Assembly (NCBI RefSeq): GCF_963675165.1
Contig: NC_087390.1
Span: 1,963,501 to 2,027,500, forward strand
Source of the DNA: Halichondria panicea
Lineage: Eukaryota; Porifera; Demospongiae; Suberitida; Halichondriidae
Length of the DNA: 64,000 nt
Direction of reading: 5' to 3'
Below the pieces are notes generated by a model. That model was not told the origin of the DNA and made no database searches. It saw only the letters and a program-made list of their open reading frames with translations. The position numbers and the translations under genes were made by a program. This document shows positions 42,000 through 52,790 of this stretch, piece after piece (within the stretch, counting starts at the first letter, position 1; each line of letters begins with the position of its first letter).

Positions 42000-42995
42000 A
42001 TGTACATCATCATGGATACATTCTCCATAGCATCGATGACAAGAGGCTACCATGTCTATCAGGGTACATGGAATGCGTTAGTAGGGGAAGTTTTGGAGTG
42101 CAAGAGAGAAAGCAGCAATAGCCATGATCCCTTCGCGGTGGCAGTCATGAGAAATAGCACTGGTGGAACTGCTGTTGTTGTAGGGCATGTACCGAGACGT
42201 TTATCTGCTCTCTGTTCTCTATTTCTAAGAAGAAGTGGCTCAACAATAACTTGTAGAATTACTGGAAGCAGAAGATATTCTACAGATCTTCCCCAAGGGG
42301 GCCTCGAAATACCCTCTATGCTCACTTTTTCTGGACAGCGGCAAAATATTAATAAGGTAAAAGCCCTCATTGCTGAGGTACAGGTAACTATTGGTAAGAA
42401 GGATGCAACAGGTGATATTGATGTGGATATGCCTGCAAAACGGCCAGCCCTATGCAGTGATGTTTGGACAAACCTCGAAAATATTACTTTGTATATGGAA
42501 GACAAACAGAAGATCCTTGGAAATGATCTATTAAATGACGATTATATTAACACAGCACAGAATTTGTTAAAGAGACAGTTCCCTTCACTGACCGGCCTTG
42601 AATCGACTTTAACAGTTGGACGCACTGTATACGATAATTGGGTATGCAACTATCTTCAATTTCTCCACTGCCGTGGTAATCACTGGATTACTGTCAGCAC
42701 GTTAGGATGTGCTAAAGGTGAAATTAACATTTTTGATTCAATATTCTCTTCACTCGATAAAGTTTCTGAAGATATTCTGAGCAACATTTTCAAAAACAAT
42801 AGCCTTTGTTTCAAGAACGCTGATGTTCACAAACAGAAAGGAGTCAAGGACTGTGGTCTTTTTGCCATAGCTTTTGCTACGCATCTTGCTAATGGTACTA
42901 GTCCCACCTGTGTTTCATTCGATCAAAGTAGTTTACGAACTCATCTTGTATCATGCATTAGCGAAAATGTTATCAATTTATTTCCTATGCTGTAA
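42000..42995 (+). CDS. HIRAN-like domain plus Ulp1/C48-type cysteine protease, transposon-borne
   Basis: A 331-residue intact single-exon ORF inside the pogo-type transposon. Residues about 10-125 resemble a HIRAN domain (LVGEVLECKRESSNSHDPFA, VVVGHVPRRLSALC, LTFSG). The C-terminal half has a Ulp1 catalytic layout: His in CRGNHWITVS, Asp in INIFDSIF, Gln and Cys in KQKGVKDCGLFAIAF. The protease family cleaves SUMO/NEDD8-like modifiers. In mobile elements such genes are found in several superfamilies, and their role is not settled. Start choice: ATG at 42000, with a second in-frame ATG at 42012. It is convergent with the transposase remnant. Confidence 0.75.
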   Translation: MYIIMDTFSIASMTRGYHVYQGTWNALVGEVLECKRESSNSHDPFAVAVMRNSTGGTAVVVGHVPRRLSALCSLFLRRSGSTITCRITGSRRYSTDLPQGGLEIPSMLTFSGQRQNINKVKALIAEVQVTIGKKDATGDIDVDMPAKRPALCSDVWTNLENITLYMEDKQKILGNDLLNDDYINTAQNLLKRQFPSLTGLESTLTVGRTVYDNWVCNYLQFLHCRGNHWITVSTLGCAKGEINIFDSIFSSLDKVSEDILSNIFKNNSLCFKNADVHKQKGVKDCGLFAIAFATHLANGTSPTCVSFDQSSLRTHLVSCISENVINLFPML

Positions 42996-43176
42996 AATTG
43001 TTATACCATTCTATCGCAGAACATGATAATAAACATAAAAACATCCTAAAACTGTTTTAAAGAATTTACAATTCCAGAATTTCTAAATCCATTGATGATG
43101 ATTTCAGGATGAGATTCGAAGTAATTAAACATATCAATTGCCCACTGTGCTGTCAAGGGTTTCATCACACTTAACC

Positions 43177-44500
43177 TTAAATCAACAGGTTCCTCGGTTC
43201 CACTCTTAGTTGCTTGCAAACGATATCACCATACCACTCCTGAAATTTCTTCCTCAGAAAGTCCTTAGCAGGCTTATTAACGCTTAAATTAAGTGGTTGA
43301 AGCCTGTCAGTACAGTTAGCTGGAATGACCACATACAAAATACAATTTTCTTCTAACAATCTACGAACATTGTCAATCAAATGCCCCTTGAATACATCAA
43401 ACAATACCAGGGCAGGATGATCAGACGCAAGGTTCAATTTAGAACGTGTTTCAGTCACATAAGGAACTAATCTTTGTTATATAATCAATCATCGTATCAC
43501 CATTAGACCAGTGATTGGCTGTGCAAGTTATGTGCCAATTTTCAGGAAAAGAAATCTTCGAAAGACACCGGGTTGTGGTGCCTTGGTATATCAGCTGTAG
43601 TGGTAGAAACCTTCCAGATAAAGAGCATCCAAACACAGCGGTGCTTTGCCTTTTATCATCGATAGCAACAATTTCGACTCTTTTCGTTCCCCGCTTTTCC
43701 ATGGTCCATGAAGATGACGGAACAATTTTCATTGCAGTTTGATCCCAATTGATAATTAATGCATCTGGGATGTCTTCCATTTTTACTACACACTTCACAT
43801 CATTGCAAAAGTCGTCTTTCACCGTTTCAAAATCGCTGACTAGCACTTTTGATTTTGAATTTGCACGCCTCTTACTGAAACCCATTCTTCAAAGAATACT
43901 TTTTGCCCACTCTTTGCCAAGTATAATATCACCACCAAATTCATTCATCGATGATCTGTTGTGTTTTAAGAGCAGTCCTCTTCCAATTCCAATAATAACA
44001 CTTGTGCCAATGGGTGTACCACGTCTACGTAGACTTACAATAATGTCTTGCAGCTTCTTGTCCAGAGTGCTGCCCAGAAGAGGTGGCCTACCACGTTTCT
44101 TAGTTGCTAATGACTTGACAACCATTTTTTCTGGTCGAGCTTGTTCGATCAGCTTCTTAAGCTGCTTTTCATATAGATTTTTCCAATCCCGAACACTACT
44201 TTCCTTAAGATTTTTCTTGTTAAAAAATCTGACAGCTGCAGCAATCCCATTTTCACTGGCATGTCTTCCAATCACTAATTTGTCTTCCTCAGAATTTCTT
44301 GTGTATGGTCCACGTTTTTTTTTCTCTTGTGCTGCTTTCACTTGCTTGCTTACTTCAACAAGAGTTGAGGCTGGTAGATCTATAGACTTAGATGACAGAC
44401 CAAAAGGATTATCTGCAACAGCATGAAAGTGAACAGAGACATGTTTAGCCTCGATTCCAAGCCGCTGAGAAAGACGGCCTGGTATACACTGTTTACGCAT
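43177..44500 (-). pseudogene. DDE (pogo/CENP-B-like) transposase, inactivated
   Basis: Read on -, the N-terminal part (from 44445 down) has a basic, AT-hook-like KKRGRPPLLG and a helix-turn-helix region. It stops at an in-frame TGA (43889-43891), continues in the same frame (MGFSKRRANS, INWDQTAMK with the first Asp), and shifts frame near 43455 (LVLFDVFKGH with the second Asp). At the third catalytic position the family normally has LQPLD; here it is LQPLN. So there is one nonsense mutation, one frameshift and a catalytic Asp to Asn change. The upstream end is cut by a Mutator-like insertion at 44446; bases past that point are not transposase. Confidence 0.8.
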
Positions 44501-45542
44501 GCGCCAGAATTACCCAGAATCTGGGTAATCGTAAATTGCAGTATATTTATCAGTATTCTTATTCCGCATTAGTTTGTAAAACATTGATATCCGTTTCATT
44601 TATAATGATGTCATTGAAAAAAGAAATCTAGTCCAAGTTGTGTAATGGCTGCAACCTTCTCTTCTGCTCTCGCGTACGCGTTATCCTGTGTTGGAAAACC
44701 AGGTCTAGTCTTGAAAGACAAGCAGCTGGAGGCGTTGAAGTGTCTGTACGCTGGTGTTTATGTGGGTACCGTACCGACCGGCTATGGCAAGTCCCAGAGC
44801 AAGTCCATCTGCTTTCCAAACACTCCCTTTCTTGGATTGATGTGAAGCTTGACAGGACCAGTGCACCTCTCTCTGAAAGAAGTGTTGTGATAGTGATTTC
44901 TCCTCTTGTTTCTCTGAGTGAAGCCATCTTCAAAGTGTTGGTGTGTCTGTTCGACGTTCAGTGCCATTCTCTCTGGAAGGAAGTATTGTTGTGACATTTG
45001 CCGAAAATTGGTCACAGAGTAAGTACGTGGTATCTGATCCGAGAACTGTGTGGCCTGAATGTGTTTACAATCCGAGGGACTTGTGTGTATCCGATCCGAG
45101 TGACTTGTTGCTTGAGTGTGTATCCGGACTTGTTGCTTGAGTGTGTATTAATGGATAGTGCTTTCAATGGTAAATCTATTGTGTAAATCAATAAGTAGTC
45201 CTCACATTATGTTACGTCACAGCCACTGTACTTATCCACATTTATTTTTACCCACAGGTTTAACTAATTTCTTATGAGATTAACTTGTCGCCTGAGTGTG
45301 TATCCGATCCGAGCCTCAAGTTAATGAATAAATCTACAGAGCTGATATTTTACTTAGCTGTCTCTGTCTATAGTATATACAGAGAGGTAGCCTCTCCTTT
45401 TTCTTTTTTCTGTTCTTTATATAAGATAAAATACTGTTTTAACGTTCAATGAGATAAAATACGGTAAATAATAAATTAATTGTCCACCCACGCGCCAACA
45501 GTAAATACCAGGCCACTATTCAAGGGGCTGGAGTCGAGGCTA
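44446..45542. mobile_element. Mutator-like element (1097 bp) carrying a RecQ-like fragment
   Basis: It starts TAGCCTCGATTCCAAGCCG and ends GGCTGGAGTCGAGGCTA. AGACATGTT is duplicated (44437-44445 and 45543-45551). It is inserted in the transposase gene of the 4.5-kb transposon. Inside, 44645-45000 carries helicase-like sequence in broken frames. The right part (about 45389-45480) includes TAGCCTCTCCTTTTTC, similar to the arms of the 738-bp element. Confidence 0.88.
44645..44990 (+). pseudogene. RecQ-helicase-like fragment captured in a Mutator-like element
   Basis: Starting at ATG 44645 the frame reads MAATFSSALAYAL, then KDKQLEALKCLYAG and GTVPTGYGKS, a Walker A-like motif of the RecQ type (LPTGYGKS). 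In another frame VVIVISPLVSLSEAI matches the RecQ region after it. Frameshifts and missing exons mean no functional product. Confidence 0.7.
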
Positions 45543-45678
45543 AGACATGTTCTTCACATACGTACGTTGCATTGATACATGTACGTTGATATCATTAATT
45601 AAGCCGCGGCTTCTGTGCGTGTGCGCATGCACATACAAAACCTTCCATGGGTTTAATTTTCGTATTCTGACAGTACCC

Positions 45679-46280
45679 TAGCCTCGATTCCAGGCCGATT
45701 AAAATACGGCCTGGTACTTATTGCATGGTGATAGTGCGCATGCGTTAGTTTATTCACCAAAATCTGGGGAATTCCCTTTTTCTTTCTCTCATCTATTTTC
45801 TATCTTTGTACATCAGCTTAGCTCTCTATTGCGTTGTTCCAGAAGGCTTTCACACTAGTCTGAAGCCAGAAGAGGCTCTCATCTACCTCTATGACGGTTG
45901 TATGGTCAGAATGTCTTACCTTGGATCTGTACAGGCTATGGGAAGTGTATGGTGCCTCAAACTGCTACCATGCGAAGACAACCTGGCTACAGGACCATCC
46001 TAGACGTAGATGAGAGCCTCTTCTGCCTTAAAACTAGTGTTCAAGCCTTCTAGACCAACGCAATAGACGGCATAAGCCACAGCTTCACAGTACTCAGTCA
46101 TAGAAATAAAGTATTACGGAACATATTCTTAGTAAACGGACTAATTTTTCCGGTATAATTTACTAAGGTTTTACGTTCGTAGTACGATTACCCATATTCT
46201 GGGTAATTTGAAGCGCATGCGCACTATCACCCCTGCAATAGGTACCAGGCCGTATTTTAATCGGCCTTGAATCGAGGCTA
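45679..46280. mobile_element. Mutator-like hairpin element (602 bp)
   Basis: It starts TAGCCTCGATTCCAGGCC and ends GGCCTTGAATCGAGGCTA, with ACAGTACCC duplicated (45670-45678 and 46281-46289). The inverted arms reach almost to the centre (GCGTTGTTCCAGAAGGC near 45830 pairs with GCCTTCTAGACCAACGC near 46045). Short ORFs inside are by-products of the palindrome. Confidence 0.92.
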
Positions 46281-46879
46281 ACAGTACCCACGAAAAACGC
46301 GAAATTAAAACCCCACGAAATTTTCTACCCGTACGGTACCCTGGTTAATATATATATATAGATTCTTTTTCTATCCGCTTTTCAGAGATAGATTTCCAAG
46401 TATACTAAAGAGACTCTGGTATTGCTTCCTTCCTTTCTCTGGTTTTGAGTATTGTATTCATTATAGTGCAATCATTGGAGGCTCTTCACAAAAAGGAGGT
46501 AATCACCATTATTTCCTTGATGAGAAAGGATTGCTGGGAAATATTTTTTTTGTGCAATGCTGAAGTTACATTAGTTTGTGCTCAGGCCCCGTACAACATG
46601 CGGAGATTATTTGCTGCTTGTATGGGTTTACTTTTTTTGGCCTCTGCATATGCTGGTGAATATATAAGTGGTGTAATTCACCACAAAAATAATACTATGG
46701 TACTGATCTTGTTTGGAATCAAGGCCGCTATGAGTCTGCTTGGATTCATCTTGTACTGCCTCCTGGCTCGCTGGTATAAGAGGAGAGTTAGAGACGAGGA
46801 CTACAATGCATACAGAGTGGTGGAGGAGGTCTATGATCGATATCTAACACCTCGTAACCTAGATGAGAAGATGACTTGA

Positions 46880-48600
46880 TTATGGAGACAAAGAAAATGT
46901 ATATTCTGTAATCGTTATTAATTCATAGATTTATATAATTATTATTGGTACTAAAATTCAATGCCAACAAGTGAAACTGAAAGTTAACAGTTACTAACTC
47001 ATAATGCTGTGTAGCACTGCATGTAGAGTGTATTTCAGAGTCATTATAGTATGGTTATAGAGGTTTGTTGTGTAGTGTTTGTATTCCTTACTGAGAACTT
47101 TTCAATACATTTCACTTGTCTATCTTAACTTCTTTACAAAATTAAGGCACAGATGTTGTTCTTACGTACACTGATTCTAATATTAAAATTAATCATCAAC
47201 ATTTTTTCATTGTTTACATGAGAGTATCTTCACTTTATTAAATACATGTTGTCCTAATGCTATACTGAGGCAGTCTCCTATCCTAGTATCACTTGTTCTG
47301 TTAGGATAGCAATATATACCGCATAGACTACAAACCACTACTAGTCTACTGAGAAAGGGATCGAGCCTACCTTGCATGGACACTGCTTGTAAGTGCTACT
47401 GCTATTGCTAGCCTTAACTTAATCGAGACACTTTTTACAGACTATCCTGATTGGCTATAGTCACAATATATAACACTGGCATTTTTTCTGCCAATAATAA
47501 TATTATGTCTCGGATATACTATCTAGTAGCCAATTACAAGCTACACAATAGCAAGGGTTGTTATCACAATATTTCTTGTAACAATTGTTTTGAATGAAGT
47601 CGTACTCTGTATAATACTTTGTGTGTTTTTGGTGGCACTGACATGTTTTATCTGCACACTACAGCTTGCTTCGGATCAGATCGATGCTTCATCAGCTACA
47701 CACCACACAAAACTGACTTCATACGTATGGGAGCCAAGATTTCCTACTTGCCTTTTTATTATTCAACTCTCCGATGACAGTTTACATTGTACAACAATAT
47801 TACATTTGCAAGCCCTATTCATTACTTTACTTCAGAGGTAAACCCCAAATTAAACTTTGAGCCAGGGCTACAATCTACATTGAGGTCTACTGGGGCACTT
47901 AACTATAATTATGCATTGTTTACATACACAGGCCTGCCATTTTAACAGGATTGACTTGTATAATAATTATGTCTACTGACAATTTTGTGTTTGTGAATTT
48001 ATTGCTTGCAGAATGTGTTCTAATAATACGCTGTTTCCCGTCTTGCTCGCTATGACCTTGGCTTTTTTCAGAGCTCTTCTTGCCTCTTCTACTCTACCTG
48101 CAGAGAAATCAGTGTACTGAATGCACAGATTAAATCAGTATAGGCAATCCGAGGAGGACACAATTAACCTTAGGCGCTATAGGCACTAATTATGACTTTT
48201 TTTAAATTCTTTGAACGTTTCATCTTTCTTTCTTTATAACTCCACAAATCCTTTAGCTTTGCCCACATGCATAGGAGCGTGTGATTAGAAAAGATGAAAC
48301 AATGTCATAATTAAGAATTCAGGCCTATAGCTTTATCTGATATTGTCATCAGTCATTGGGCACTACAGTAGACTCTCGCCAATTCGGCTCTCTGAATTAT
48401 GGTCACCTCGATATACCGGTCGTTTCGTTTGGTATGGATTGCTAGCTTGATCATTACTTCCCCAAACTCGCCCTGAAATGCGGCCACTCGCTATTTTGCC
48501 TACTGTGGTCAGTTCTGTATGCCTGCCCCATGCAAACTACATTTTAAATGTGTTTCTTGCGATCGGATATACGTTTGGGTGTCTATTATAAAGAGGTTAG
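46880..48600. other. Duplicated 3' flank of the transporter, with a truncated N-terminal copy inside
   Basis: 46880-47120 matches 38448-38700. 47120-47735 matches the upstream and N-terminal region of T1. 47735-48330 returns to the T1 3' flank (38700-39420). No intact gene is present. 48340-48600 is unique AT-rich sequence between the duplication and TTC19. Confidence 0.75.
47340..47710 (+). pseudogene. N-terminal transporter fragment T3
   Basis: It matches the first 120 or so codons of T1 (GGGATCGAGCCTACCTTG, CAGACTATCCTGATTGGCTA, CTTTGTGTGTTTTTGGTGGC, GCTTCGGATCAGATCGATGC). It has stops, small indels and internal deletions, and breaks off after TGATGCTTCATC-like sequence. Confidence 0.8.
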
Positions 48601-48603
48601 AGC

Positions 48604-51600
48604 TCAGTAATTTCGAAGTCGATTCACAATTTCACAGCTTAAGTACAAACCACCCCCACCTTGACTAATAAGGACAGTTCCCAGCGTGTAATAGTACAGC
48701 TCTAAGTCTTCTAACATTGCTTCGTCTTTGAGTGCCTCCAGGAGGGAAATGCTTTTTCTCAGATAAATCTCTGTTTTCGGGTCAGTAGTGTCTGTACAGT
48801 GAGTGTGTTCGTGCATGGGATAATTTAAATCAACCTTATAATTTAGCAGACTATTAAAATACAAACAATTAATAGACTAGTGATGTCATTACAAACAAAA
48901 CAGACCTATACTTTTACCTTTCATTAATTGTCAGCATAAAATTAATTACTGACTATACAACACTATCTTCACACCACAAATTAATTTAAATACGCACGTG
49001 TACAAATCCACGAGTGCTCCTCACCTTTCATTGCTAGCACCATAGCGAGGTTGTAGCTGGTCACTGCCATGTTCTGAGCTGCTTGAGATCCACTCAGAGT
49101 CTCCATGATGTGCAGGCTCTCCTGGAGCAGCTGCTCTGCTTGTGCGGGTTGTCCGAGGCTGAGAAAGGCAGCTGCCTCATCGGTAAGCAAAGTGGCATAC
49201 TGAAAATGAGAGTAGAACATTTTCAATAATGTGAATATTACAGGCTCTAAGATTGAGGTAACAAAGTTACTCTAGACTTATGGACTTAAAACCTCACTTT
49301 CAGTAAACAATTACTCTGACACAGATTATTACCATGCATGCACTTGTTCTAGAAATCAGTTATAGGCACTCAAAGGAATGCAATGAACGACACACATACC
49401 TGTAAGCTATTCTTCTTGAACAGCTCTGCAGCAATCTTCTTGGCCTCTCCATAAGCTAAGAGAGAATCTTGAGACTTTCCAATCATCATGAGATACTTGC
49501 CTTGGCTCTCATAGCATATACCCAGCAGAGCAAGGCTGAAAGAAACAACGACATTTTAAAACATTCCAGAGAGAGAGAGAGTGATTTATCGAGCTGCTAC
49601 CCTCAACAAAAGTACGGAGCATCAGACTTGTAATCCAAAGTTTAAGGGTTTTACTTTAAGATATTAATTGTCAACCGTCGGACTAGTAGAGATCAGTATA
49701 TCAAGAGTTTATAATAATTATATGAGAGAGAGAGAGAGAGAGTATCGAACGAAGCAATAACTGGCCAATTAGAGCGCCTGGAGTCGCCACTTGCCTCAAG
49801 GCCAGCAATAATGTTATTGCTAAATTGTTATTATTGATCACACGTTTTCAGACAGGAAGTCACTGATGCAAGGAATGCAAGCGTTCATATATCGATCGAT
49901 TGGTACACGTGCACACAGCGTATTTTTCATTAAATGCAAATGATGCAACACGTTTTAACAACGAATATGTTTTTTCTCTCTTATTATGACCGGACTTGGT
50001 AATAATAGCTTCAATGGCTCAATCCACTTACTGATCTTTTGTTCTGTTCTCGTCCAAGCATTTCTTTGCACTCTCTACACACCACTGAAAGCCGATGTCC
50101 GCTTCTTTGTATCTGAGAAATAATTCAGTAAGAGATGACTACTTATAAAGTGTCTAGATACATACCTTGTTTGATTTGCGTAAATCTTTGAGAGCTTTAG
50201 CGATATCTCTATCATTGCCTCCTGCTCCTATAGGGAGAGCAATGCAGTGGTGAATACGAATAAGAGCTCCAATGAAATTGAAACCCAATACACACATGTA
50301 GTGGCTATACGTACATCCGTTCCATTTTCTGATCCAGTTGCTGTGACGATGAGTCGTAGAGTCTCCTTGAAAGTGGCTTCTGCCTGAGGGGGATTGAGAT
50401 TGTTTCTTTATAATTATGTAATGCTAAAATTGAATATCACCTGTCTATACTTCTTTTGCTCCAAGTACAGATTAGCCAACTGCAGTACAATAAAAGAACT
50501 ACATAATTATTGTAGAACACACCAACTTTTTTCTGGACATGTTATTTTTCTTGTTAAAGGTAAAGCAGGGTTTATTTCAGGATATTTCCCGAAAGAGGCA
50601 AAATGCTTAAAACCTAAGGGGGCACCATTTTTTAAATGAACGTAATACGCTGATCCAATGTCATGATTTTCTGAAAGTACTTTTCAAAATAATGATGTGT
50701 TTAAATCATTTTGTCGGGGCCATCACTTGCCACTATTGAATGCAGACCTCCACCGCAAAAGAAGAACGACAACTGATTTTATTTATTTGATTCCTCTACA
50801 ACATGATTGTGTACTGGTCTTGGAATTGGCAAATACCTCAAATATGAACTTTGACACCATTGGAACTAAGCTTTCAGAACATATGATATTGGATACATGG
50901 AAATCAAGTTATGGTAGCTGAAAAGTCCCTAAAACCATTTGTTAAACAGGGGGGGGGTTGTAGTTTACCTTTTAACGGTCATATAATTTGAGTGCCGTTG
51001 ATCCAATGTCAAAACCAGCTAAGAGCAAATTTTAGGGGGGAGGGCAATGTTAATACCATGCATGAAGTTAAATCCAGGAGGGGGCAAACCAAATCCAAGG
51101 GAAAGAAAAGCCCCTGAAATTAACGCTGTAAATAAATTATTATCTGAAATCTGAGTGTGATAGCGGCTAAATATCACCTTATCCATGGTAACGGCCTTGG
51201 CCTCAAGGTAGGTCTGATTCTGGGCATGCTCAGTAGAGCTGAGCAAGTGCAGGGCGCTGTGATAGCATTGGTCGGCTGTAGAGTAGTCACCATTGGAGTG
51301 AGCTTTTTGTGCTTTGAGAAGCTCACGTTTCACTGACTGAGGAACTTTCCCTTCCTCGTCTTTCTCGTCATGGAAACCAAAAAGGCCGAGAAAACCTGAA
51401 TCGAAACGGTACAGGTGAAAACAAAGAGATGCTTATAGATCAGGCTCGGAACTATCATTAACTATGATTAGTTTGTAATAATTTAAGCCGGCCGATAATA
51501 ATTATGGCAGAAGCAGAGCATATTTAATTCGGGGAAATAGATCTATCGAGTCTTTATTTCATACCTCCAAGCAAAAGACCCAGTCTGGAGTTAGTGTCGC

Positions 51601-51784
51601 TCTGATACCGAGAGCGATGACCACATAAGTTGATCTTGTATTTTGCAGTTGAGAAGTTAACAATCGAGCAGCTAGATCTACCTCTCAATGCTGCAGTCCT
51701 TCCACAGTGAACCTGATGGTTGTGTACTATTTGTCTCCACACAGAAGGGATCCTGACTACTCTGGTCAAAGCTCTAGGAAGCAT
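48604..51784 (-). CDS. TTC19: TTC19-like mitochondrial tetratricopeptide repeat protein
   Basis: TTC19 is an inner-membrane factor that supports turnover of complex III Rieske fragments. Exons: 51565-51784, 51178-51395, 50441-50479, 50315-50383, 50166-50227, 50032-50112, 49400-49535, 49025-49199 and 48604-48791. Phases close to 395 residues (human 380). The Arg-rich, acid-free N-terminus (MLPRALTRVVRIPSVWR) fits a mitochondrial presequence, followed by LGLFGFHDEKDEEG. TPR-like helices follow. IEISLKLSKIYANQTRYKEAD matches the human region closely; later repeats read YATLLTDEAAAFLSLGQPAQ and YNLAMVLAMKG. A splice donor-like GTGGGG near 48660 offers an alternative C-terminus. The last repeat seems shortened where the duplicated transporter flank begins. 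Confidence 0.85.
50480..51177 (-). other. Intron 2 of TTC19
   Basis: A 698-bp intron with GAACGTAATACGCTGATCC-type sequence and a G-run (50950-50958). Short ORFs on the plus strand look incidental. Confidence 0.5.
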
Positions 51785-52790
51785 TATTTTTTCCTCTCTG
51801 GACTGACAAAACGGTAAGGAGCGCTGTTGGCATTAAGTACATTTTCACCATTATTTTAATCTAGATGATCTAGATCTAGCTACCATGACAATGTGGCCAC
51901 AAATTAGTTGGGCGGAGCCCGACCGTCCCTCAACTAGCCACAAATCTGAGAGGGTGCATAATAATTGTAAGTACACAATGTACATGTATGAAGTTTTGAG
52001 TATTGCATGCTAGAGTAAAATTAATTGCTCAGAAATTGTTTTCAAGGAGTCGTATTAAAAGTGCTAGAACATTTCTGGGCAGTGCAGTGCTGTTATGCAG
52101 CTATTTCGCGTTGGCCCGCACTTTGAGCCGCTGATCTTATTTCATGCAATGCCATAATGGCATTACTATTTCTACCATAATTCAAAATAAATCTATGTGT
52201 GCCAGATTAAAATATATGTTTAATTCCTACTAATCTCTAAACCTAAATTTACCGGCGGCCGGAGTGGATATTAATGCATGGGGCTCTATAGTTATTGTGA
52301 TAGATCTACTCACCAGGTCAATGTGTTATTCTATACTTCATATAAAAGTAAAAGTAGGAAGATCTACTAATACAACTTTCACATAGGATGTTAGTGGCCA
52401 GGGAATGTACCATCACATGCACGCCTACTTTACTGGAGTATAACCACAATAGCCCATTATTCTCTAGCACTGCTACTGCCTCTAGATCTATTGGCCTAGC
52501 TATATATAGTCAGTTTTGTGAGGTGTAGCTGCATGATCTGCAAGTAATAATTTCATTCCTATATACTAGTCTAGACCTACTTTTTGCAAGCTGCAAGGTA
52601 TGTGCATTTGTAGCTTTTATATGTGAGCTATGTAGCAGAGTCTTTGTGTACAGTAAATAGTCATAAACCAGGTGTATTTAGAGCATTTCCACTTTTTAAT
52701 TTCCCTAGACAGAGGTTGTTGGACCATAAGAAACTCTACTTTCAAGTTGCCAAGCAGATCAAGGTTTCTACCCGGAACCGTCTCAGTGCC
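51785..52790. other. Divergent promoter interval, TTC19 and chitin synthase B
   Basis: About 1 kb between divergent starts, mostly AT-rich. No ORF with support. An open frame from 52623 leads into the first coding exon of chitin synthase B but is probably 5' UTR. Confidence 0.5.

Larger units (their letters stand above)
41841..46336. mobile_element. 4.5-kb pogo/Tc1-type transposon carrying a HIRAN-Ulp1 gene
   Basis: Termini are CCGTACGGGTAGAAAATTTCG and its reverse complement, with a TA at each side (41839-41840 and 46337-46338). The intact transporter T1 reads straight through the site. On + it encodes an intact HIRAN plus C48-protease ORF, and on - a broken DDE transposase. Two Mutator-like elements (44446-45542 and 45679-46280) were inserted into it later. 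The ends resemble the small CCGTATAGC MITEs elsewhere in the window, which may be its deletion derivatives or relatives. Confidence 0.85.
40910..46879 (+). pseudogene. Transporter copy T2, split by nested transposons
   Basis: The copy begins with a fragment of the upstream glycosyltransferase 3' end (about 40910-40970). The transporter sequence then runs at about 40975-41064 (AACTGCACATCTAACATGC), resumes at 41803-41840, and continues from 46337 to the C-terminus at 46876-46879. The first break is a 738-bp element, the second a 4.5-kb element. The C-terminal part has frameshifts against T1 (for example AGAGACTCTGGTATTG versus AGAGAATTGGTATTG) although its last 140 codons stay readable. Its 3' flank matches that of T1. 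Confidence 0.88.

Noticed and set aside
43749-44426. 225-residue plus-strand ORF opposite the transposase
   Set aside because: Antisense shadow of the transposase remnant, rich in Ser/Phe/Leu from reversed Lys/Glu codons.
45806-46003. 65-residue ORF in the 602-bp Mutator-like element
   Set aside because: It lies in the palindromic arm and reappears degraded in the opposite arm; no domain.
50394-50921. Plus-strand ORFs of 74-81 residues in TTC19 intron 2
   Set aside because: No domain, no splice or promoter support, and they lie antisense within an intron.
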